From: Lates calcarifer
Lineage: Eukaryota > Chordata > Actinopteri > Centropomidae
Assembly (NCBI RefSeq): GCF_001640805.2
Contig: NC_066833.1
Span: forward strand, 12,852,183 to 12,916,182
Direction: 5' to 3'
DNA: 64,000 bases
Below, one piece after another: positions 12,835 through 23,279 of this stretch; position 1 is the stretch's first letter; the number at the start of each line of letters is the position of its first letter. The position numbers were made by a program, and so were the translations under genes. The notes beneath the pieces are model-generated. The model was not told the DNA's origin and did not search any database. It saw only the letters and a list, made by a program, of their open reading frames with translations.

Positions 12835-13984
12835 CTACAGGCTTTTAGCTTTGTTGTATGTCAATGCGTACATGTACAACAATAGCATGTGCATCGATAT
12901 ATCTTATGATGCAAGACTGCATCCTAGCCCTGCAACGCATCACTGGGGCATAAAGGGAGAGGATGAAGTGAAATATAAGTGAATGAAGCAAAGATACACA
13001 CACGCTGGCCCAAACTCCCAGATCAATAAGCTAAGCTTTAACTCTCGTATTTAAACATCCAGAGAAGAAAAGCTAATCTTCAAGGCACAATATCACAGCT
13101 AAATCCCAAAATACTCACAGCGGAGGTTTGATTTGCCTTCTGCATGGATAACCATATGAGAAGAGAAAATGTAATTAGTCAATACACACAGGTGCTGTTC
13201 ATGAAAAAAAAAAAACAATAACTCATATATAAATGCACACAAGTGGATGCAGGAAAGAACGATTTAACATCTGTGTGTGTGCTTGCTACTTTATTTCCCT
13301 ATTCTAACAACAGGTCCTCTACAATCCTTTAGGTTTTAATGTGCTAAGGTCAGTTAATATAAGATGCAATGATCTGACAAGGCAGCTACATCTAATATCC
13401 TGTGTTCTGCAACCTGCATTTTAAAATCCTAACTTTTGCATCCTGCAATCTTTGGATCTTACTTTCTGCATTGTTCAGCATGTTGCATCAGCCTGTAACC
13501 TACTATGTGTCCTATTTACTGTGTCCTTGTCCTACATCTGTGAAGTTGTATTGTACAAGGAGAAAGAGACTCCTACCAGTGATGTGTGAGTCTTCCAGGT
13601 TTCTATCAAAATGAATTGTACAGGTGTTGTTTGGAAGTATTCACAGCAAAAGTAGTTTAATAATCCCATAACAACCAACTGCTGCAACATTTAGTTCTAT
13701 AAAGTCTCAGTCTAAAGGCTTGGAAAGGAGCCATGACATAATTACAAGTATTATAGGCGAATCTTAGCTTTTGAGTTGTTGAATACTTCCTGGTTAATTC
13801 AGCACTCTCCTCACTCAACAACACGAGACTGTTGTTTGGCTACTGTTCATAGTGCAGGTTTAATAGCTATATGCCATCTGAAGGGTTTCAGGTTCATGCA
13901 CTCGACATGCTGGAGATGTACACTCTAGTAGGTGCATAACTAGACACTATATCAGAGGAGCTTTTTTCTACCCATAGCCAAGTT

Positions 13985-14240
13985 TTATTGGTAGGTGTCC
14001 TTTAGTGGCCGTAGTAATTATGATAAAGCAAAGGAGGAAGTCAGGTGACGTAATATACAGAGTGTTTGGAGGATAGATGGGTCAACATAGCACCAGTTTG
14101 GTTGGTGGTTGCAGTAATGGTTAATGGCATGGAAATACTGAAAACCTAAAAACATACAATTTCTAAAGAGGCGGTTTTTACTGCTATACGTTTGGTGTTG
14201 GGGTGCAGTAAAAAAAAGACTTTTGGAGGTGCACAGAGGC
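13985..14240 (+). repeat. Probable fish dispersed repeat ('...TAGTGGCCGTAGTAATTAT...')
   Basis: CCTTTAGTGGCCGTAGTAAT, GAGGAAGTCAGGTGACGTAA, GGTTGGTGGTTGCAGTAATG and AAAGAGGCGGTTTTTACTGC form an order I associate with a common fish repeat. A weaker relative may lie at 46560-46745. Confidence 0.4.
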
Positions 14241-14546
14241 TTGCTCATATATTATTATTATTATACTCATATATAACGGTTGGTTGAAGTATGTGTTGAT
14301 TTTACAGTTAAACCAAACCAAAAAGGGATAAAGAAATGTCAGCATAACTTAAGTGTCTAAACAGTTAGAGAGAGATGCTGTAAAAATGTCTGGCCTATTT
14401 TAAATAAGAACTAGATAATTTGCATTTCCTGTGGAAAATGCGTGTGAATGCTGAGCGCTGAAGCAATGCTGAAATGGCTGAAATCACTGTTGAAATGAAA
14501 AGAAAAAGCTACAAGTTGGAAGTCAAAAGCAGGTATGTCATTAACT

Positions 14547-14622
14547 GTCCCCTGCTGGACTCAAACCAGCAACCTTGTGATTGATTGGCAACAGCTCTAC
14601 CAGTTGTGCTACTGAAGACCAC
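14547..14622 (-). repeat. tRNA-like sequence or tRNA-derived SINE head
   Basis: Read on the minus strand: GGTCTTCAGTAGCACAACTG with GTAGAGC (box A-like) and, further on, GGTTGCTGGTTTGAGTCC with AGCAGGGGACA (box B-like, GGTTTGAGTCC). The spacing of about 75 bp resembles a tRNA body, but the acceptor ends do not pair well, so I read it as a SINE head, not a working tRNA gene. Confidence 0.5.
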
Positions 14623-14790
14623 AGGGTACTCTGCAGTGCTAAGATTAATTGTAGTGGTAGTGAAATTGCAAAATTTCAGAATTGTTAGAAGTAGCAAAAT
14701 AGCATAAAAGCATAAACAGTTGCAAACAGTAAAAAGTGAAAAAATTTCATAGCAGAATGGTTTCTACAGCAGAAAGTGCAGTGAAATTTC

Positions 14791-14842
14791 AGTGTCTGAA
14801 GCGGGGATCGAACCAGGAACCTTGGGATTGGGAAAGCTCCCA
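14791..14842 (-). repeat. tRNA-derived box B region of a SINE
   Basis: On the minus strand the sequence is CCCAAGGTTCCTGGTTCGAT followed by CCCCGCTTCAGACAC. GGTTCGATCCC is an intact RNA polymerase III box B. The 5' half of the tRNA-like part is missing or diverged. Confidence 0.5.
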
Positions 14843-16261
14843 TAGGATCTAATTCATTTTTTAATTAATAAAAAAATCATATAAAATCATACAAGCATAG
14901 GGTCAAAAAGTTGAATACAAGCAGGAATGTCCTGAATGAGCTGAATATTTTGATACCGGAATGGTTTTAATAGCACAAAGTATGCGGGACTAGTTAGATG
15001 CCAAAAAACGTACGGAAGAATAAGTTTAAGAAAGTGGCCAAAAGTTTATGGAAATAGAAGAACAACAGTGTGGTGTGTTCAAATGGTCAAATGGTATGGA
15101 CTTCATAAGGCATGGATCAAAGGGTTAAAAAGGCTCCAGGGTGAGAGTAATTTAGAGTGATTGATTGAGCAGTTGCTCCACCCTCTTCAATTTCAGCTCA
15201 GAGGAACTGATTATTACTGCCACTAACCTCCAGAGGTAACACTGTGGTGTGAGAAACCCAGTTACAATCCTGTACCATGTGACATGCATCCTAATCATTA
15301 CAACCTCTGTGTTGAGATTTTCTCACATTGTGTCCTATACTCTACTTGTCACAGCCTGAGTTCTCCATCTTAGCTCTACATCTAGTCCCCTGTAACTTTA
15401 CTTTTACTTTTTGAGTGTCGTTTGTGGTGGAGTACCTTCTCTTCCAGTTTGACACGCTGTCATGATAAAATAAGAGCCAGTTTATCTACTGTAATAGAAA
15501 AACCTACTGTGAAGTGTATTTACACATTTTGTATGTTTGTCCAAAGGAGCAGAGTAGAGTAGTAGTAGAGTTCTCAGTGTACTGAAAATAAAGTTTTTGT
15601 TGTATATATACTAGCATAGACTGATATTATCATCATTGTTATTATTATTATCATTATTCCAATTCTGTCCTTTTATTAAAAAACTAATCTGGTATAGTCA
15701 GATCCAGCCACTTCTGACATTATGGATACATTTCCGTTAGTTTTATTACATTTCATTGTATCACTGATCCAGATAACACATTTTGTCTAATGTAGCTGGA
15801 GGAAAATGTGACATTTTGACCAGGTTTCACACAAGCATGTGTCAAAAATGTAATTATAGTTACCATTATTATCATTAGAAAGGTTTGTAGGGGAGATCTA
15901 ATTAGCATTAGGAACATGGGGATAAAATACAAATGATTGGTGGCTTCAATCTGACAACATCAGAATCAGAGACACTCAAAATCTTACGGGGCTAATGTTG
16001 CTGTAATATCAATTCATGACTCACCATAACAGATCTGGAATTAAATTACATTTTATCAATTGAATCCTTCCTATGCATGTTTTATAACACAATTTTAAAT
16101 GAATGTCCCTATGTTTCTGAAATGATGAGCACAAAAGTTTGTTTTTTTTTTTGTTTGCACCCTGTTTGAGTGCTGGTGTGCATAAGCAACAAAGACACTG
16201 AGACAGGCATCATGTAAGGTGTGTAGTTATAAATAGAAGCCAGGATCCCAGGTCAAATACA

Positions 16262-16271
16262 CACACTCTCA

Positions 16272-16305
<34 letters not shown>
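16262..16305. repeat. (CT)n(CA)n compound microsatellite
   Basis: CTCTCT of about 20 bp passes directly into CACACA of about 15 bp. Confidence 0.9.
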
Positions 16306-16798
16306 AGATGCACACATCTGGTCCCACAGCTTTGCCTTTAGCTCAGTGTGTGTGTTCACTGGGGTGAAACCACGCCACTGGGAGCATCATTCATTCTAGG
16401 CCTGGAGGGAGAGAGGGGAGATGGCAAAGCCAGGGCCTCTTCCTCTGTCTCTGTATAACATATACATACACACACACATACACACACTGTCCCCCTTGAG
16501 GTCAGCAGGATAAGCTGGTTTGAGGAAGGCATGTACCCTTCACTTCCTGTCAATGACAACATGGGCTGGTAGCCGCTATGCCCACCGAATCCACTGTCTC
16601 TCTCCCTCTCTCTTTCCCACTCGCTGTTTTTGTCTGTATCTCTTTACCATTGTAGCATTTCCTAACCCACCTTTGCGTCCTCACCTCCCCCAAAATCTTC
16701 TTCTTATAAGATGAAACTGTAATTCATTGGGGAAATTGGCGTGTTGCAGAGGCAATATATACAGTCATAACAATAATAGGATGCAAGAAATAGAAAAT

Positions 16799-16828
16799 GT
16801 TGTGTGTGTGTGTGTGTGTGTGTGTGTC
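16799..16828. repeat. (TG)n microsatellite, about 28 bp
   Basis: A pure TG run followed by a G-rich stretch TTGGGGGGTGGAGGG. Confidence 0.9.
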
Positions 16829-17654
16829 TTGGGGGGTGGAGGGCTTTGTTCTGCTTAGTCATTCTAGCTCTCTGTGAGGGTTAGTCTAATTTCCTGGACT
16901 GATACAGTGGTTCTGTTAAATAATGGAAATTATTATTTTTTCTTATGAGGTCTGTACACCCTCTGGCTTTCTAAATTCTCATTGCCTCACTGAATGTCAA
17001 GTTATCACACAAGCATGTGTACACTCTCAAACTTGTATCAGTTAATTCTGTACTTACATGAATAAATTACTGAATTAGCAAGCATGTCCTGGCAAAACTC
17101 TATCTTAACAACATAAGAGATGTAGCTGATTTCCAAATATTATGCAACGGGCCTTCCCTCAGGAAACAATGGGTGATAAACAGTACAAAAGTATTAACAG
17201 CTAAACTATCAGGGAAAAACTGATTTTTTTTTATAATTGGTTGCATATATTCAGATGATTGTATCAAATCATTGGCATTAAATAAACAATCACCTTAAAA
17301 AGTCAATGGCAAACCATCTCTGTTCTTTACAACCCACCCATCTCTTCTGTCTCCACTCCTTCATGTCTCTCAGGGCTCCAATCACACAAGGGACCATCAT
17401 TTTCACTCTGTCCTTTCCTCCCTGTCTCTCTTTTCTCAAACGTCAAAATTTTTTAGTCCATCATCCCCTCAACACAACCCTCTGTCCCTTGGCTATTGGT
17501 GGAAAAAAGTTATTACAAGACAACTGGCTTTGACAACAGTGCTTCCTTTGGGCTCATTTAAGGTAAATTTTTTTTTAGGGTTGGTTTGTGAAGATGTTGA
17601 GAAAATTATTTTAAAAGACTGGTATCCTAAAACTGTTTTGACATCATTCAGCAC

Positions 17655-17935
17655 CACGAAAGTAAATGGATTGTACTTATAAAGTGCTTTCCTAGACATA
17701 TCAACCACTCAAAGCGCTTTACACTACAGGTCACATTCAGCCATTTGCATACATGTTCATACAGCGTTTGGTCTATATTTGAAGCATTCTAACATCCACA
17801 GCCATTCACACACCGATGATACAACGGCGACAACGTGAGGTTCAGTATCTTGCTCAATAATACTTTGCCTCATGGACACGAGAACCCGGGACTGAACTGC
17901 TGACCTTTCAATTACTCTGTAACCCACTTGTAATG
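17655..17935 (+). repeat. Common fish dispersed repeat ('...AAAGCGCTTTACACTACA...')
   Basis: The order TTGTACTTATAAAGTGCTTT, then CAACCACTCAAAGCGCTTTA with CACTACAGGTCACATTCAGCC, then CAGTATCTTGCTCAATAATA and ACCCGGGACTGAACTGCTGA is that of a repeat found in thousands of copies in many fish. It is non-coding here. Confidence 0.7.
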
Positions 17936-18393
17936 ATGTTAATACACAACTGTGTTAAGATAATCCTCAAATGTAATACACTATCAACAATGAAGGCTGA
18001 GCCTTACAGGCAAAAGAATCAACAGCTGTGTGTGTAAACTAATGGTTGCAATGCCCTCTAATCATACTGTTGTGCTGGACAGAGAAATTGAACCAGGTAG
18101 ATAAAGTGGAAGATGGGTGAAAATAAATGACTTGAAACCTTGAGACACCTTCACTCTCTCTGTTTCTATGGAGGCTTTGTGCCATCTAGACAAGAATATT
18201 CACATGATATTTTATTCATCTTCCAGAGAGTTCTTACCCGACTTATGATGAGTGACCAGGCAGGGCTCGACTGTCTTACTCAAGGACACTTTGACAGAAA
18301 AAATCTTCTGGTAATAGGGCTGTGTAGTCTTTGGGGATTTACTGCCAGCTAAGCATGCGTGTGTGAGTTATGTGTGTCATCCATCTGTGATAC

Positions 18394-18397
<4 letters not shown>

Positions 18398-18451
<54 letters not shown>
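18398..18451. repeat. (AC)n microsatellite, 54 bp
   Basis: An uninterrupted run of about 27 AC units, the longest simple dinucleotide run in the window; likely to be length-polymorphic. Confidence 0.95.
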
Positions 18452-18452
<1 letters not shown>

Positions 18453-18820
18453 TACGCACAGCAGTGAACAACCTAACAAATGGGCATTTAATGTCCACAC
18501 ACACATACAAGAACTAATAGATGTGACTTCTCAGTGACTCTATTCAGACATCCTCTATTCAGCAGGCTCTAATGAGTTAATAGCTTGAGAATTAATAGTG
18601 CATAAGGTGTCTCAATGGAAATAAACACACAAAGTAAAAAATGTGTGTGTCTTGTTTTGATTTCCTTTTGGCAGAGATATGTTTTACACCATTTTACACC
18701 ATTTGGTTCGGTGCTCCAGCACACTGGATTTTAACTGAATTAAGGATGATATATAATATTTAAAGTGTGACAGCAAAAGCAGCCAACAGCAGGATGCTTT
18801 TGAGTCAATCAATTGACTTT

Positions 18821-18837
18821 ATGTGTGTGTGTGTGTG

Positions 18838-18879
<42 letters not shown>

Positions 18880-18890
18880 CACACACACAG
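18821..18890. repeat. Compound (TG)n(TA)n(CA)n microsatellite
   Basis: About 18 bases of TG, then about 33 bases of mostly TA, then about 16 bases of CA. The TG and CA arms are complementary, so a single strand can fold into a long hairpin. Confidence 0.95.
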
Positions 18891-19344
18891 TCCAACAAAG
18901 CAGGACTTTCCCTTGCTGAACCCCAGATGTGAGATTAAAGTTGAACAAAAGTAAATCATTACTTAAGTGCTGTTAAGATATCCATCTTATTTCTATCTAA
19001 ACCACTGGGATCACATTCACTGTTAATTTGCAGTGTATATGAACAGTGTCACATACAAGTCACAATCTCAGCACTTCAAAATGCTATAGCACAAGGCTAA
19101 TAAAAAAAAAAGCTGTCTGACTGCTCTAATACTTTCTGAATTCTTTTTTCCCTCAAACTTTCTAATTTCTCAACTTTCTCCATTCTCTCATTGTACCTGT
19201 AGTTTCTAAAGTCCTTCAGCACTGGCCTCCATTACGTCTGCTGCTGACTGGACAATTTTACAATGCTACCTTCAGTGTTACTGCTAAACCTGTAATGGGA
19301 CTGCTTATTAAAATTGTCCACTTTTATCCTGAAGGTCAGATGAC

Positions 19345-19382
19345 CTTACATTGAGAGTCTGGGAACTTACATTGAGAGTCTG
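19345..19382. repeat. Short tandem duplication, 21-bp period
   Basis: CTTACATTGAGAGTCTG occurs twice (19345-19361 and 19366-19382). Confidence 0.85.
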
Positions 19383-19509
19383 TTGTCGGGAGAAGTCTGA
19401 ACTAGTAAAACTAAGCACTCCTCTCTTCCTATTTCCTGTACAGTTTGATTTACAGAACCTGAAAGCTCTATGTAGCTCTAGTAATAACAGAAGCACTGTT
19501 TCTTGTGTG

Positions 19510-19650
19510 GTAGAACATTGAGGTAACTGTATCAGAAAGAACTAAAATCAAATATGGAGTTCCCCAAGGCTCAAACCTTGGGCCCTTTTTATTCTGCCCC
19601 TAAACGTATTAGATAACATATGCATAACAGGAAAAATACACATCATAATA
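19510..19650 (+). mobile_element. LINE reverse-transcriptase remnant (GVPQGS motif)
   Basis: The plus strand at about 19554-19600 encodes YGVPQGSNLGPFLFCP followed by a stop. GVPQGS.LGP.LF is the conserved motif just before the catalytic FADD box in non-LTR reverse transcriptases. Surrounding frames are broken, so this is a fossil fragment. Confidence 0.6.
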
Positions 19651-19670
19651 CACTCAAATATTTTATCTCT

Positions 19671-19708
19671 ATTTCATAAATAGAATGAAATTTCATAAAT
19701 AGAATGAA
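19671..19708. repeat. Perfect 19-bp tandem duplication
   Basis: ATTTCATAAATAGAATGAA occurs twice head to tail with no mismatch. Confidence 0.9.
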
Positions 19709-20488
19709 ATTTTGATGCTAAAAACATTGCTGAAAGTTTTCACTCAACTCGCTGTTGCTGAAAACAAAAGCCAAAATTAGAAACCACCTGGAATTCTGAC
19801 TATGACAAGGTAAGTCTTTTACCAAAAAAATTTTACCTCCATGGGGATTGGACAATTTTAACTGACTTTTTTTGTCTTGGCTTTGTCTCTCAACAAAATA
19901 TTGTGACACATTGAGGGCCTTAAAAACTACTAATGAGAGACATTTAGAATATTTCTTTGTATAAAACATGCCAACAAATACACTCGCCTTGGTTTCCCTT
20001 AGCTTACAACTGTGGATCCTATTAGTTTCATAACCAATTAGCAGCATAGATTTTATTATTTGATTTGTGAAAATGAACAGCTTGAGTAGTCAAGGCATCA
20101 TGTGCCAACAGCAACACATGTATTAAGTGAGCATCAGGGATATGGCAGAAAAACGTGGTACAAAGGCAACTGAAAAATTGACAACCTAATAGCAGCCACT
20201 TTTGTTGCAATTCTTGCGACAGCAATATAGTTAAAGTTAAATTGTTTTACTTTTATGTTATTTTGTGTACCGAGGCATTTCTCTTAATGATAGATATATG
20301 GTATTTTGTCTCAGAGAGCTTTACATAGCTTTGTGCTCCAGTGTGAAAATGTTCCTCTATAGTCTGTTTATAGGTGCTATACATCACAAGGCTTCCAATG
20401 GTAATCACCAATGATGTTGCAATCCCAACCCATTTAGGTCACTACTCTACAGCCCACGCCAGTTTGATGGAGCTATAGTCATTATGTC

Positions 20489-20490
<2 letters not shown>

Positions 20491-20528
<38 letters not shown>

Positions 20529-20530
20529 CA
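20491..20530. repeat. (TG)n(CG)n microsatellite
   Basis: A TG run passes into GCGCGCGCA, an alternating purine-pyrimidine tract of about 40 bp with Z-DNA potential. Confidence 0.9.
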
Positions 20531-20934
20531 TGCCTGTGGAAAAGTGCATGCGACCATCTTACTCAGCATTATCACTCCATTTTCAGGTGCAGGGTTTCTC
20601 ACACAGCCATCACTCTGTTGCGCAGTTGTTATGCATGTGTGTGTCTGCATGTGTGTGTTTGTGTGTACGGTGCTATTTGCACAATTGCAAACGCAGCACT
20701 CCACTCTCCTAATACATAGAGCGGTCTCTCCTGACAAGTGCACTCAATCATGCTAATTTTTTACGAATACAGCATTATTCAACTGGCTCGGACAAAACTG
20801 GGAGTTTACCTCCATAAGCTTTTGTGAAAGGCTGACAAGTTACCAGGACTTTATAGAAAGAAGATGTAACATGTAACTTGTTTTTACTCCTTTTAAGTTT
20901 GGTGACACCAGACTTTTGAATGAACTATTCTGTA

Positions 20935-21015
20935 GCTAAACAATGATGCCAACAGCTCTTACAAATTTACAGCAACAATAAAACTTGATCTGATCTGAAC
21001 TGATCTGATTGATCT
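20935..21015 (+). mobile_element. Probable LINE 3' tail with TGATC-type repeats
   Basis: The stretch CAGCAACAATAAAACTTGAT is followed by several TGATC/TGAACTGATC units. An AATAAA-like end with a short tandem tail is characteristic of 5'-truncated non-LTR retrotransposons in fish. There is no coding part. Confidence 0.5.
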
Positions 21016-21214
21016 TTTGACTTTCTTGTCTGTCTTTGGCTCTGTTCCTGTATGGTTCTTAAAAACCATGGTTCTATATTAAAACTAAAAAAGTACAACT
21101 AAACCAAGGGAGGGTTTGGTGCAGTCTCAATTTGATGGGTTCATGGACAGACCGGTTTCTATGTGAAGATTAATAATGTGTCTTGAAGAGAGATGAAGAA
21201 AGTGTGAGCCCACC

Positions 21215-21216
21215 AT

Positions 21217-21262
<46 letters not shown>
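21215..21262. repeat. (TG)n microsatellite with TA interruptions
   Basis: A long TG run with a few TATG interruptions; a matching short CA run lies at 21364-21381. Confidence 0.9.
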
Positions 21263-21263
<1 letters not shown>

Positions 21264-22734
21264 CATGCGTCTCCTTGCTCTCCTTGAGGACTTCACTCTA
21301 TTAAAAGTCAGGAGTGCCAGAAGAGAATAAACAGCATTATGCACAGACTGAAAGAACTTACCGACACACACACACACACACTCCCACAAGCACCCACCAT
21401 TTCCCTAAAGAACTCAAAGTGATAGGTGAGTTTGAAAGTTGGTCTGCTTTATAAAGTGTGTACAACCACACATATTTACCGCTGAGACCTTCTCATCTGC
21501 TCAATAAAGATGAGAGGAGCTTCACAGCACAGAGTGGCTATAAAGAGATTGAAATTATACTAGCATTTCAGTCTTCCTGTGGAGACTGAGCACTGGAATG
21601 CAACAACAGAAAACTGTTTTGGCAATACATTTTATGTATTATTTGCAGTAGTGTATATCCACTGAAAGAGAGTTTCCCAAGATAGCAATACTGTAGTTTC
21701 CATGCCCACACACTGTAGCAGAGAATAATTTTAAAAACCTTGCAGAGGATGTTAAAAAAATGTAATCTCATTTAATATAGTAACTGAAAGTAACCTTGGG
21801 GTTTGCAGATCATTTAATATCAAAGTTCTGTCTCTGTACTGGACTGGGGGATGGCCACAGTATGAGGTTTCATTGATTTCACAACCATCAAGTGAAATAA
21901 TTGAATCTGTCATCTATTTGTATAAGTATTAGAATGAAAATGCATGCATTTGCTTACAAAGAATGGTATAATTTTCCACCGAGAACCATATTTTTTTAAA
22001 TAAGCCACATTTGGACAGACAGCACAAAGATGATATCAAGTGTCATCTTCTCTATCTGTGCCTCTACTCTTGCCACCTTTTATGGAAACTGTCTTTCCTA
22101 GGCTCTCAGTCCTTACTCTCTATTTCATCAGTTTGTGTCCCATTCCAAAGGTTGCTGCCACTATTACAGGCTTGAGAGCAGAGAGCGATACAGTAGTTAT
22201 ACAATAGATTGATAGAGAGAGAGAAGGATGGTTACACACAGGGTGAATACCCTCAGCACAGATTTTTACTGCACAGAATTTAAGCTCCTTTGGTCTGGTG
22301 GAAGCTGGTGACAGACAGACAGTGAGACACATCTGTAAGTGTTGGATGCAGTTTACCTGTCATGTCCCATGGTGATGTGCATGGCTTTTAATTCAAGCAA
22401 TATAAACAGAGTAAAGCTAAAAATATGTTGCTCTCTGTTTACTACAGCCGTTCTTGTACAGACTAGTCTATTTACCCCCAACTGCAGAACAACCACACAG
22501 AAATTACACTGATTATAATAAATCCCAGCTACAAGATGTGAAATTTATTTACTCATTCAAACCTTAATTTATACTCAAGAAGTTCATTGAGGTTGCCCTA
22601 ACTTACAACAAAGTCGAGTGAGCAAGCATTGTCAAACATAATTACACTTTTAAAACAGCAGCAAACATAATTAAAAGCAAATCATCACGCAGTTATGTAC
22701 ATGTGTGGAATGATTTGTTAGTAGGGATTTAAAT

Positions 22735-23180
22735 CAACCAAAGGATATCAATGTACTGAGTCTTAAAGTACTTTGTAAAACATCCCAGGACATGGGGTCA
22801 CAAATTCAGCACTAACTGCGGGAAGTTTAAGACAATCATTGGAACAAGTGTGACAGGGTCCAGATGACTAATCCAAGTAATGTAATGATGAGTTAGTAAT
22901 AATGACTTATATGGCTGCATTGGCATTGCTATTAATCTTTATGCCAATAGTGAGTACCACAGCCATCACCAGTGATAAATCTAAGGGTGTAATGATAAAC
23001 AGTATCCAAGGGTTTAAGAATGGAGGCGACAGCAGCATGTCTGTAGATTACATCTTCATAATCCAAGACAGACATGAAAACTACCTCAACAACCTGCTTT
23101 CTGTCAATCATTGCTGCATCTTCTCCTATACAAGTAACCAGTTTTTGCTGATGTACATGATACTTGAATGTCATTTTCTC
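22735..23180 (-). mobile_element. LINE ORF2 C-terminal fragment, decayed
   Basis: On the minus strand from about 23174 the frame includes VSVLDYEDVIYRHA-like wording (FMSVLDYEDVIYRHAAVA), then LKPLDTVYHYTLRFITGDGC and GTHYWHKD. This matches the C-terminal region of reverse-transcriptase proteins of fish LINEs, where ...DYGD..Y...A...LK.LD..YHSALRFITGD... is common. Further downstream, broken by stops, a SWDVLQSTLRL-like piece remains at about 22750-22790. The plus-strand open frame at 22902-23267 is antisense to this and is not a gene. The element is inactive. Confidence 0.7.
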
Positions 23181-23279
23181 ATCAAGTCAGGTTCAAAGAT
23201 TCTTACTTTCTGTGACTCCTCTGCACATATTCTAGTAATCAACACATCTGGCTTTAGAGAACAATGATGAGTCTCAAAT

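Larger units (their letters stand above)
14400..15120. repeat. Composite of dispersed fish repeats
   Basis: Around the two tRNA-like pieces lie further words that I associate with a common fish transposon-derived repeat: AAAATGCGTGTGAATGCTGA near 14436, and AAAACGTACGGAAGAATAAG, AATAGAAGAACAACAGTGTG and GTGTGTTCAAATGGTC near 15003-15095. The whole block is probably one decayed element with internal insertions. Edges are approximate. Confidence 0.45.

Noticed and set aside
14547..14622. Functional tRNA gene
   Set aside because: Box A and box B are recognisable, but the acceptor stem does not pair and the flanks look like a SINE.
20484..20756. Open frames encoding VCVCVC or HTHTHT
   Set aside because: They are translations of TG/CA microsatellites; the same applies near 21200, 26860, 27110 and 62710.
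22902..23267. 121-codon plus-strand open frame
   Set aside because: It is antisense to a LINE reverse-transcriptase fossil, which explains the open frame.
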